Assembly: GCF_000003605.2 (NCBI RefSeq)
Contig: NW_003139817.1
Location: forward strand, 602,894 to 647,961
Length of the DNA: 45,068 nucleotides
Reading direction: 5' to 3'
Origin: Saccoglossus kowalevskii
Lineage: Eukaryota > Hemichordata > Enteropneusta > Harrimaniidae
Shown here: piece after piece, positions 22,400 through 35,300 of the stretch
How the letters are laid out: each line of letters starts with the position of its first letter
Position numbering within the stretch: the stretch's first letter is position 1
The notes under the pieces: generated by a model
Told to the model about the DNA's origin: nothing
Database searches by the model: none
Seen by the model: the letters and a program-made list of their open reading frames with translations, nothing else
Program-made: the position numbers and the translations under genes

Positions 22400-23255
22400 A
22401 CTTATGTTAAACTTAATGTTAGGTTCCTTGATTGTACAAGAGCAGATAAATAAGTCTGAGTAACAGGTCACAAAATATCAGTATTGTCACACCTAGACAA
22501 CGATATAACCCTCCTAGACAAATGACTGGTTAAACATTGAAAAATGACGTTCCATAACAATTTCGCAAAACTGACATTCAATTTAAATACCTCACTACAA
22601 TCTGGGAACACATTTTTTTCTTTACAATTAATTATAGTTTAAATAAAAAACTCGTCTACTGAAGATATGCACTTTATATACCCTACACTTGTATTTCTTT
22701 ACATTCCAGTAATTTCCCAGTTATATTTGTTCATAGTGTTTCCCGCACAATGCAGGATTTCATATTTCAGAACTAAAAATATTACACTTTGTAATGTGAG
22801 CACCAGTGTTTCTTTTAAGCCTAAATATCATTAAATGTATTATCAATAATAATATTTGGTATCTTTTTTTTAAGTAAGGATTTTATAAATGACTTTTTTT
22901 AAATTTAATATTTTCATAAATATTGCAAGGGATATACCCCTTGTTGGTAATGTTTGTTATCCCTGGTAGTTTTTGAATGAACATCTTTGTAAAACTGTGG
23001 TGAATTAACTACACATATCACCTTCATTTCACATCACTCAAGAAAGGTTTAAAGATGATAACAAAGTTGATGACGCATGCATAAATCAGCTGCCAGAAAG
23101 GATTGTATATTCATCTTTCTAGAACTATTGTTTTGTATATCCCAGCCGTTCCTCATCTCTCACACGTTCAGCACTTGTCAGTGCGATATGAACCACTTGG
23201 AACCACTTATACAAACATTCCTTATTAAAATGAAAACTGAGGTAGTTTTAGATAA

Positions 23256-23397
23256 CTAAAGTCTGATTTCCACTTGCAAGGCACCATTCACCCCTTGCAG
23301 TTGATTTGAGTGTAGGGTTGCTACAAGTATCTTCTTTCCAGCAAGTTTTGGTGTGAGATTAAAGTTGACATGGACGTCTGCCTCGGGTGCAATATCC
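23256..23397 (-). CDS. Transglutaminase coding exon 14 and stop
   Basis: Residues 1035-1081, DIAPEADVHVNFNLTPKLAG to LQVEIRL, then TAG. Matches the C terminus of beta-barrel 2 (LVVNFESDKLKAVKGFRNVII in TGM2 is the equivalent). Acceptor CTTACAG. Confidence 0.93.
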
Positions 23398-26300
23398 CTG
23401 TAAGACAAAATTGTTGGACATGTTGAATCAAAATAATGATCCATCTGGTTTTCCATGCATAATATATAGAGCTGAAAGTATGAATAACTTGTTTGTATAT
23501 ATTTGACTTTCTGATATCAACAACTACACTATTAATCTACCTATTGTTTTTTCAATTTAATTTTGTGATACTGGTCTTTGCAGGATTGAATTCGTTGGTC
23601 AAGACAGTTGCGTAAAGCTTGTGGTTCTTAAAGGGGCATAAATGATGTTCATACCACACATGTGCAAATAGCACCAAGACAGCTGGGAAATCAATATTTT
23701 CAAGCTATTATCATAAATATATGTCGTATTACATGATGTACCGGTATTACAACAAAGATTATTTTGGTAATGCAAGGTTTAAACCAGAGCACTTGTGTAC
23801 GAAGTTTCATTGAAATCTGTTGGATGGTTTTTGAGAAACAAGTAGAACAGCTTAAAATTAGCTAATTATTGTGCTAAGTAGGTAATTATTTTAAACAGAT
23901 TTCAAGGGCATAGATATATAGGTTTGTGCATTATCCCAGAGTATTATTTTTCAAGTTTCATTGAGAGGTCTTGAGATATCAATGGAACAGACACACACAC
24001 ATTCATACAGTCAAGGTAACCACAAAGGCTTCTGTTGTGTGCTTAAGGTAGAAGCCTACTCGTATTTTTTTGAGAAATTTGGTCATAAATCACATGACAA
24101 TGTTCATTGATTTATTATGTAAAATCATGAAGCTATTGTTCCTTGGCACCATAAAATAGCATTCTATTGTGTGTTACAGTGACGTATTTTGAGAAATTTG
24201 TACTACATTTTTTCAAAAATAGCTATTTTTAGAACAATTTTATAGAGCGCAATGTTAAACAAAAATTGCATTTTTCAATACTTTTTAAAACCCAGATTTT
24301 TGAAAAAATTCAGGAAAACAAAAAGTAGGCCATCATTAACAATATATTATTTTTTCAGCCTATGTCACCAACCTACAATTTGAGATATGGCATAATATCT
24401 CTGCCATAGGAACCTATGGTAAAAGCACTATAATACTGCCAAAATGGCCACTATCCACTAAAATACAACCATGATTTTCTCGAAAATTAACCTGGTGACC
24501 CCCATTTTTTTCAAAGTCAATATTCTTATATTGCCTGGAAGTACAATATATTAAAAAATTAAGAAATTCTGGGTTTTTGAAATCATGAGTAGGCTTCTAC
24601 CTTAACACACAGAAATATTACAAAATTAGTGAAAACTCGAACCTGAATGACAATGTAAAGTTGGCGACTAGTTTGCACAATAATATAAATAGTACAGCTC
24701 TATGAGCAGCGGAACTAACAAATGTTTTGGATACTTCGCTGTGCTGTCAATAGTATTCCACCATATGTACAATTCTTACCCATATTGGATAGTCTTGGCT
24801 TGCTGAAACCTCAATCCTTCCAAGTTGAATCTGACATTAGTGAGAGTCACTGGTAATGGATTAGTGAAAGAAATGTCAACTGTGAAATCTTCATCTCTTT
24901 TCAGTTTGGATGGATCAGATACCTAGTGAAGTGAAAAGAACAGGTGTGATTTACAAATTGGGGTACACTCACCTGCATGTTATGCAATGTTATTGTTGAT
25001 ACATGTAATTTTAGAAAATATTAGTCTTTTCCACGAAACGAAACCTCTTTTCCGCCTACGTTGCAGCTCGATTCATTTGTGCTGACATTTTGGAATTGTT
25101 GAACACTGATGGCGCTATTCATTTCGTGTTTCACAGTGTGAAATTTTCTCAGATATTAGGCAAATGAAAAAAAATGCTGGTCAGGGTTTCGTTCCGTGGA
25201 AAAGACTGAGCCTTTACCGTCATTTTGAGTGATGGAGTTGAAAGAATCAGTTCGTCCTGTAATGCTATTTCATGACGATGATGATCTTTTCTCACAGCTA
25301 TTATGAAAAATTTCAATGCAGTGTGGTCTTGAATGAAAGTCTTGTAGTCTTCATAATACAATGTCATAGCAACATCTGCAACTGTAAGTTATAATAGAGT
25401 GAAATTATTAATGCTGATGAGATTATTTGTAAATCAGCTGGGAACCAAGTCAGTTGTGTCCCATCTAATTTGCCACAGTATACTGCCCTCAGTGTCTAAA
25501 CTGAGGTACATGCCGATGATCAGTTGTAACTTAGCAGTATAATCACAATGTACTTTAGTCTAATTCAGTCGAAGGCGGGGCTTGTTCTATTAAAAAACCT
25601 CTGCGCACGTATTATAAATAGAGGGAGTGCTATTATATGTCTATACTGGCGGGGCTAGACTGTCGAAAGTTCTTTGGCCTATTTTTTTTTTATATAAAAC
25701 TAAAATGTTAAATCAAATGCCATAATGCGTTTGCGAAATGCTGATGGTATTTCACGCGAGACCCTGGCCTGTAATGTATTTTAATTTAATCATTTTAGTG
25801 AAATTCTGGGGCGGGGCTTGACCTATAAAAAGCCACTATGGTCGCATTCTAAATAGAGGGAGTTTAATCCATGTATGTAAAGGCGGGACGTTATCTATTA
25901 AAAGCCGCTGCGCTGACTTTCTAAATAGAGATACATACTGTAAAGGGGGTAATTATTCACTGGGTCTTAATTTAGCTTATTTCGCTGACTGGAAAAATGC
26001 GCTAAATTAAAACACAGTGAATATGTAAAATTTAGCATGGAACACATTATCTAAATGACGAAACCGTGAATTTAAAACCCACTGAATATGCCTGAAATGG
26101 TAAATCAGTGAAATTTAAACCCAGTGAAAATTAGTCATTTTACAGTAATTGTTCTCACCCCCACTTGACTCGGCAGAAACTGGTGTTGATGATCGTCTTA
26201 GACTGCCCACTGCATTGACCATACCAGATACCAGCCTCTCTTTATGTCCCGCCATTCCACCCTTGCCTTTAGCTGTAGGAAAAAGATTTAATTCGTAAAA

Positions 26301-29300
26301 CTAGCCACGAAAGACAAAACATCATGCAATAAATCCGCATAATTTATTTGTGTATTTATTTTATTTAATACTAATATTTATTTAATATTAATATTTAGTA
26401 TTTTTAGTGTTTAGTATTTTTTTTATATATAAGTATAATCGAATACAATATAAACGACTGACTGAATTAACGGAGAAATTAATCTTTTGCTTTTACAACT
26501 CCACGTGGAACCAACTAAAATGTTACGTTTACTATGCAAACAATTCTGTCACAGACGTGACTGTTTCAGTGTATCTTATGTTAAAACTGGTAAATATAGC
26601 TTGATATTGATATAGTCGTGTACGCGTCGTACATAACAAGGACCAAAGAAAGATCAAAATACAAAAATAAATGTGGCGGGTCGAAATGTCATGTCATTAA
26701 TTTTTGACGTAGATAATGTGTAGTAAATAATTGACAAGTCTGCAAATGATGTAGTGTTATATTACCATTCCAAGATTGCCATGGAAAACACTGCGTGAAG
26801 TAAATTATTTCACGTTACGAAACTTTTTTAATGAAACATATAGTTGCAAATAAGGCACACCCACGTCTTTGATTTCGTCACCTCTTCGCATAAGTAATTT
26901 AACTGGGCCGTTCTATTAATTCACAGTTAAAAATAGCTTTACTGGTCCCCAGGGATTCACTAACAAAAGAAATTGTTACCTTTGTGTCCCGGAGGAACTG
27001 TGACTTCGAATTTTTCTTTTCTACAGATGCCTTTCAATGAGCCAGTGTACTGGGTACCGTAACATTCAATAAACAACTCAATCTTTTGTTCCGAGTCTGT
27101 TTTATTGTGGAACACCACTTTCATGTTGACATCCGCGCCAAGTTTGACATTCTCGTCGATTTGCACTTTCATGTCGAAGTCTTTAGGTTTCAACGTTTCA
27201 AAGTATTTTTTGTGGACGGTGCCGTGTGAACATGCGGTATTGACAGCACGGCGTTCTTCTTTTGATCCTGTATAAAATGTCATATATAACAAATATTAAA
27301 ATTGTTCCCATGTGTTGTGACTATGTGTGTACATTTAACTATGTAGATATTGCACAACAGATGATGCATGTAATGCAACATTGATAATACATACAAAGGT
27401 TTTGGGAAATATCGGTTGGTGTCAAAGTCGAGAAAATGGTGATTAAATAGTAGAACTAAACAAAGTTAAATTATTTGTGTGTTTTGTTTTTAAATCCGGA
27501 AATGGTTTAGTGGTGGCCTTGTATTAAAATCGCCAGGTCTGAGGGAGGCAGCATAGAACGATAGCTAAGGAGAACGAATCAGCAATTTTCTCAATAGTAG
27601 ACACGTTATATACGTTTTTTAATAGTACCATAAATGTATCAGCTGAACAAATTTCTTGCCTCACCTTCGTGGTATTTATAAAGCTGAGTGATATTATCCA
27701 TATTATCGCTTCCTATGCTTTTAGTTACGATCTTTTTACCAATGCTACTTGTTTCCTTGTGCAGTATACGTTTGGAGAAGACGTTTCCATCCGATTCCTG
27801 TATCATCCAATGAACTCGATCTGCATTGACCATGGCAAAAGCGTATTCAGTGTCAAACTTCGCTGGTACATTGCCACGTTTGATGGCTGATATCGGCGAT
27901 GGTCCAGTCTGGTAAAGACCTAAATTAAAGAGAAGTGTTTTGATTATCTACGCTAGTCGACAAAAAGGCAAATTGTATTCTTAATATAGGACACGTTGAA
28001 CCTAGTAAAACTTAAAGGGCGGCGGTTGTCACGGTCGTGCCGCGTCCTGTTCGATATGGGACTCATTTACATGAAATTCGAACACGCGCTGCGCGACGAC
28101 CACCGCGCTTTAATTAGCCGTCTTATTTTATTTAACCAATCAGGTATTAATGTTCAGATACTTATAACTTGCCAATACTAAATACTTGACATAATAGCTT
28201 CCACTTACCATCACTACGCTGAGCAGGTGTTCCATCAATCACTTGCCACCCCCGGTATTTCTTTCCCTTGTGAATATCTGGGCGAGCCATGTAACATTCG
28301 TTGAAAACATGGAACACCCTGAATGAAAAGTAAATAACATTGATATAATATTTCGTCACCCTTAAATTGATTCCTTCGTGAGAGAGAGAAAACATTTTGA
28401 TAAAACCCACGCGGAGAAGCTCGACTCTGTGGAATCCAGCGATAACCTTTTTGCACTTTGTAAACTATTCACTGTATTATATACATAGAATCATATCTAC
28501 GTAGATTAAGCCTCTGTCACAAGGAATGTATACTACTATAGTGGACATCAAATCAATTCAAGGCAGTTATGGTGATACGTGTTCTGCGCTACATCGGACA
28601 TGTGGGTAAACTTTGAATGAACCTTTGCATATCATATGATCAGATATGTATGGATTAAGACTCTGTTGCAAGGGACAGAAACAATTATAGTAGATGTAAT
28701 TATTTTCTAATCAACGCGAGCCACTTCCTACACTACAGAATATACTGGGAGTTCAACATCGCTGTGTCGCATACATACATCATTCTCGGTACTTTCAGGA
28801 GGCAAGTGTTAGTTGCGGAATTAAAATAATTTGACGTTAGATATATAGAAATAGAATTACTTATTACAGAAAGTGTTGATTTTAACATATATATATATAT
28901 ATATACATGTATTCCAAATATCTAATTTCCAACAAACTGCAAACTTTATCTCACTACTTTCCATAATTAGCCTGTCATGTCTTGAAACACGGGTTGCGCG
29001 ACAAATGCCACGATAGTAGATATGCTTCACGATCATCGGTGATCTGAGGCTATAAATACCGAGGATCGATCTGTTTTTATGTTTTAATTATTCCACATAT
29101 GTTCGGAAGAAGGTCTTCGGGAGGTCGACTGTCACTAACGATGTCTGCAGAGGTTGGCCATATCATGATCATTCGGATTGTGTATGAGCGGAGTCACACT
29201 TTTTATTTCACTATACAGTTTTGACAACTAAGACTTAGTAAGTTAGTAAGACTTCTGGGAGGTCTTTGATATCTTACCAGACATTATCAGTGTTATACTC

Positions 29301-32300
29301 AGCAAATGGTTCATATCTTTGGTTCCAGTGAACATCTACTGTCATACTACCATCGGTGTCTTGAGCTGAACTATATACAGTAACACTTCGTGTAGGAATG
29401 CCCAGGCATCGTAAAACTATAAATAGATTAAAGAAGGATCATTTAAGTTCTCCTTCAAGAAAACTGAAAACATATCTCTATTATCTGTCATGATAATAAA
29501 CAGTCTACACGTCGTATTTGTTTTTCAGTGTATATTTGGCGCATATAAGGAGTTCGGTGACATGAAAGTCTAGTATTTAGAATTACATTTATAAATAAAT
29601 ATTCATCGCACAGTAAATCAAATATGAATATAAGCATTCTGTTTTCTATGTGTAATCTTCAACTGTAAAATACAACGTGTTGGCGACTTTACGTTTATTT
29701 TTATATTTGCGGTACAGACCTGAAGTGAGTACGCCGGAAAAGACCCAGCATTGAGCATATCCCACCGGTTCACCGGTTGTCATATACTGCGAAAGCACCT
29801 CAACACTACCAGCCCACTCTGAGGGAGCTTTGCCATTTCCGTATTCACCCGACCAATTACCGATAAGAACGCCAGCATTGTCATGGGAGTTGACCTGAAA
29901 AGCCACAAGACATAAACTGAAGTTATGATGATGCTTCACAGACTGCGTTGTGTGTATTCCCTATGGAATATACGAGAATATAAAATTGTTAATGAAAATC
30001 TTCATTGCCACACAGAAAACACTGACAGTTACCTACTTTACCAATTAAGCGTAAACACTGTACTACTGAAAAACATGTGTTTAAGTTGGCGTGGATGTTC
30101 AGCAAACGTAGTATGTTGGGTATTACAATAAAGTAACTAAATCAACGTGAAACGACGTTGAGATTGGTAGTTTAACTGCTTACGCATGCATGCGTCAAAT
30201 ACGCTATGGCACGTAGTTGTTCGACGTTTACACGAAGAACATGACCTTTCAGCTAACGTGTAGATACACGCAACCACATGCTTATGATTAGCCGCAAACT
30301 GAAAGCGTTGGTTTGCTCACAAAATAGTATACTATTACGCATTGCTTGTTTTTGCACGCCCCAAAAATGAACAAAATCAAAATATATCAATGATAATATA
30401 TATCAGCATTCCACAAAACTCGAAATGCATTTAAATTTGACAAAACTGATGAGCACCCTACTACAAAAAATACACTCAGTTTTAGCCGAATGACATATAT
30501 CATCACAAATAAAACACACTAAGACCTACGTCGTCAAATATTACACCTATCTTAATATTGGGCATACATTGATTGGCGTAATTTCAACAAAAATGTCACC
30601 AATTCCCCTTTCTGTGGAAAAAAGATTGTTCTGTACGTTGAAAACAAAAACACTGGCGTGGCTTGGCTTGTGGTCATGCGTTTTAAGATTATACAATAAT
30701 ATTTCGTCCGAGTCTGTCTCAGGCATGTGAGACAACATTGCATGTCTATACAGTGATTTGTCTTCAAGTCTAGACCCATCATGATTGTCATCGGATCAGA
30801 TTTTTTCAACAAGGCAAATCCAAATTGAACTGATGACACCCACACACGATTCGATGAAACTGTCCAAGTCACTGGGTACACTGGCTACTATGATAACATT
30901 ACCAAACCCATCAAATTCAAGAAGTAATTTTATAAGTCCATATTTATTATGTTCACTATCTATTTTTTACGCAGACATGGAACATTCTCCCATGGCTGGT
31001 CTACAATACACATACAACCGAAGGTAATGCGGAAGCTAACTAAAATGAAGAGAGGTTATTTTCAATAGGTAATTCAGTAGTAACCGAGAAATATTATTAA
31101 TGATTTAGTTCACTGTTTACTATACACTATACGTAGCAATTTTGATCTGTAACGGAACATGGCATTCTTTTCGTGTTAGCTGACACTACGTGTGGGTATG
31201 TGATCCTCCTTATACCCCTCTTTAAAACAATTATACAAGTAACAAGTGATGTGTGGATTTGCAAAGAACAAAAACAATATATATATATTAGTGTTATTCT
31301 ATTCGTTCTTGGTACTTAACAAAGGTGATCAATGGTCCAATATATAAAAATGTAACCTCCGACATGGCGGGACAATTTCCACCAATCAGATCACAGGATA
31401 CACGCCACCATGATGTCCGCCATTCTCAGGTTCTGGAGAATAACATTACTGACCATAGTAACGGCCGTTCCTATGTCACTGTGACTGTGATGTAGATTGT
31501 GATGGTCACTGAATGTTTTAATGGAAGTCCGTACGTATTATATTAAAACCTTCACAGTTTTATTACAAGCCATCAAATGTATTTACTGTTCAGGAAATTT
31601 ATGGTCATATGCGAAAAAACATCACATACCCTGGGAAAGTCCGTTAATGCGCGAAATTGTCCAGGGTATACTTAAAACATTATGTGATGTAACTTGTGTA
31701 TAAAACATGGCAGACAATAACTCATCCACTGCATATCTTTCCTTACTTACCATGGCAGACATGACTCTAGCCACTTTAACTGCACTAGAACGAGCATTGA
31801 TGGGAAGTCCCTTCTCCAATAGATGAAATGCAGCCAGAGTTACGAATGTATCGAACTGTGTGGAAATAATTAAGATGTGCATCATGTTCTGGTTAACGTC
31901 ATGTACTAATATACTTTATAGATGAACACGTCTGTGAATCTATGATGAACACGCCTTGACTTGACCTACTTTAGTCGGCCATTACAAGCCATTTAAAACA
32001 CATCAGCAGCTATAGCCACGGTTGAATACACACGCGCATCATCGTTTTAAGCCTATAAGCAGCAACAACCATAAAATATTCATTAAAATTAGAGAATTGA
32101 AGACATCATCATGAAATGAACAAAATTACAAAAATATTCACCAAAATAAGAGAATTAAAGATATCCTCACAAAATGAACAAATCTGAGAGATGTACACAT
32201 GTAGTACCTATATATGTAATATCAAAGCAATCAGACTTGCGGTTTTTAGTCGAAAATATCAATTTTTACCACAATGAAAAAAAAATATTCATCAAAATTA

Positions 32301-35300
32301 GAAAATTAAAGATATCATCAGGAAATGAATAAATCTGCGGGAGGTCCACATGTAGTACCTATATATGTAATATCAAAGCAATAGGATCTGCCGTTTTAAC
32401 AAGAAGTCGAAAATACCACTTTTTACCCAAAATGACAAAAATATTCACCAAAATTAGAGAATTGAAGATATCATCACAAAATGAACAAATCTGAAAGACG
32501 TCTACCCAAGGTACATATAGACCAAGTATCAAAGCATTCAGACTTGTAGTTTTCAAGAAGAAGTCGAAAAAGTAAAACATTGACACGGACGACGACGACG
32601 GACGACGACGGACAATCACTCATATGATAAGCTCCGCTCGACAAAGTCGACAGCGGAGCTAATAATTATTATTATTATAACACTGCAACGAATTACCTGT
32701 CCAAAATTCCATGGGCGTGGCTTGGGATTTCCATGGGAACCTTCATACAAAACGCCAGCATCATTCAAGATATATTCCTGTCTAGCTTCTTCGCCTTCGA
32801 TGTAAACGGTATCATCTGAAAACAAAGTTTAGCATCATTAATAACACCACTCCTATGGAATATGTATGGTACTACGTGAAGTATATGTAAGTTGGTTTTA
32901 TAAATACATAATTCATGCATTCGGAGTTATCATTGACACTTTAAGAGTGGCGTATGTCATAATATCTTGAACGCAATTATTTACTGACCTTTACACCATG
33001 GATTAAATAGAAGATATAGATGTTCATCGTGCGTAAATAGGTCTACATATCTCCAATACATTGGATCTTGGATTGGTTTTAACATAGCACTCAGTCCAAT
33101 GTTCAGCTTGCCCACAGGTGCGTCGGCCGGTGAGTGGATTCGCAATGATACTTCATCGTCTTTTATAGACAGTAAATCCACTTTCCAGTGTTTAGCGGTT
33201 TTTCCTATCGGTACGCTGATCTTGGTGTCGTCAGTGACCTTTGGAGATTCACCTGAAAACCAAAAACATTTTTTCACAATTCTGCTAATAAAAGAGAGAT
33301 ACCACTATTCTGCCCATGTGCTTGGCCACTGGGACTATATGGCTGAAAGTCACTGACCGCTTTCAGTTAGAGTGACTCCGCCACACACACCCAAATATAT
33401 CTTCAGGGCGATCCTAGCCCGACATTGTTACGAATGTCGATGGAAGGTACAATAAAGTGCAATACAAAATAATAATAGAATAAACAATAATACTTCGTTA
33501 ACTCACAGAACATAATGTAACTAAACACTCAGTTAGTTTGTCTTACATTTAATTTGAAAAATAGAGCCTATACCTACATGGGATTTTAAACAGATTGGAC
33601 ATATGTCATCCATGTGTGAATGTTATGTTAAGTGGGTCAAGGTGCCCACTTTTCAATAAGTTCGTACTATTGGAATTTTAATCTCCGATATATGCGTGTT
33701 ACATTTTGTAATATGACCTATGGGTATGGGATTGATTGCTGGGCGGGTTCTCTAAACTGTCCAACGTTTTTAAATTGACCATAAAGATAAAAGTCTGCTG
33801 GAATTTGGTCAAGGACAAAATGTCCAAGGTCATGCCTGCGTATCTAGAAATTCCTGAACCAGCACATAGTATCTACTGTTAATTGTTCGCAGCGTTCATG
33901 TAATGATTTCTTGCTACACAAAGGTGAGCTCAAACGTTCAACGCTAAAAGTATATTTTTTTCCGTATTTCGTTTGATGTCGTAAAAACTAAGCAACATAG
34001 TACTTCTCCAACGCGTCATTGGATTCAGGGGAGGGGGCTTCACCGTGGCGAATACCTATACATGACACCATTGGGCGTCTGAAAGAATCGTACTGGCATA
34101 TACTCGTATCGCATGAATGCAACATTGCCGAGTGATTGGTTTAGTTGTTACACAACAATAATATAGTGACTCCAGTGTTGTGTTGTGGGTCAATAAAAAC
34201 GACACGTGCAGAAACATTCCTTTCATAATCAACCCTTCACATTGTTTAGTGAAAACAACAATCCAAACTTTGTGATTAAATTGCTGTTGTAGTCGGCGTC
34301 ATACGTGTTGATCAAACAGAACGAGGCTGCATAAGCTCTGTACTCGAACGAGGCTGCATGAGTTCGGTATTCCCGAACGAGGCTTCAGAAGTTCCACTAG
34401 TATTAGTATACGCTCACACATAAGCCAATTAATGTAAATTGTTCAAATTTAAAACTTTGGACTGGAATTATAATCGAAAAATAATAATATAAAGTAATAC
34501 ATTCAGTATCACTGAATCATTACACGACAATAATTTCAGTATTACTGTATCATAACACGATGACTAGATATAGCTAGATACACTAACATCGCCATCATTC
34601 ACGAATGCTGCATGTATATATCAATGTACAATTTCTCCCCGTAACTAAGTTCTAGCCGTACACAATTATAGAACCGTTTGTTAAACCAAAGATTAAGGCC
34701 GAGGGGTGTCGTCCACAATAATGCACTACATAATATTCCCAATTCTAGTAGTTAAAGTTTTCTTGAGATATATACATTCGCTTGATAACTGAAATAAATT
34801 CCGAGACCCCAGAAGAGATTCAATATGAACGGTTCTTCTGCACAAATGTAGACAAGTAGTAAATCGACAAATACTCACCCAAAGAGATAACCACGTGTAT
34901 TTCATGTTCGTTCAACTTGACTTGTTGTTCAAATGCAACAACTATCTCAAATAACTGACCACGGCGAAGCAACACATTGGGGACATCGTACTCATCAGTG
35001 CGGTGAGCTTTCTGGTTGCTATAGGAACGAATATTTAAATTTTTCACCTTGAGGTTGTTCTTCAAGGTTTCTATGTCTTCAGGTGTTACTGCAATGATAG
35101 AACAACACACACATACTGGATGTTTTTATTTGGCATAGTAAATATAAAATAGGATCCACTTGAGTTAATTAAGTTTACTATAATAACATGAATATGGTTA
35201 AGTAGTGTATTGGGTATACATGTAAATTGAGTCGACTTTTCTAGCGTGTTTGTACTTAGGTCCCTATGTATCACGCCAACTCAACTGTATGCGGTATATT

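Larger units (their letters stand above)
20446..23255. other. Intergenic region between CYB561D2 and transglutaminase 3' ends
   Basis: The two genes converge here. Apart from the element at 21077-21225 and candidate polyadenylation signals, nothing coding is recognised. A plus/minus pair of overlapping frames at 22118-22471 has no family signature. Confidence 0.5.

Noticed and set aside
22118-22471. 117-codon hydrophobic minus-strand frame
   Set aside because: No signature of a membrane protein family, overlapped by opposite-strand frames of similar size, and located in the presumed transglutaminase 3' flank.
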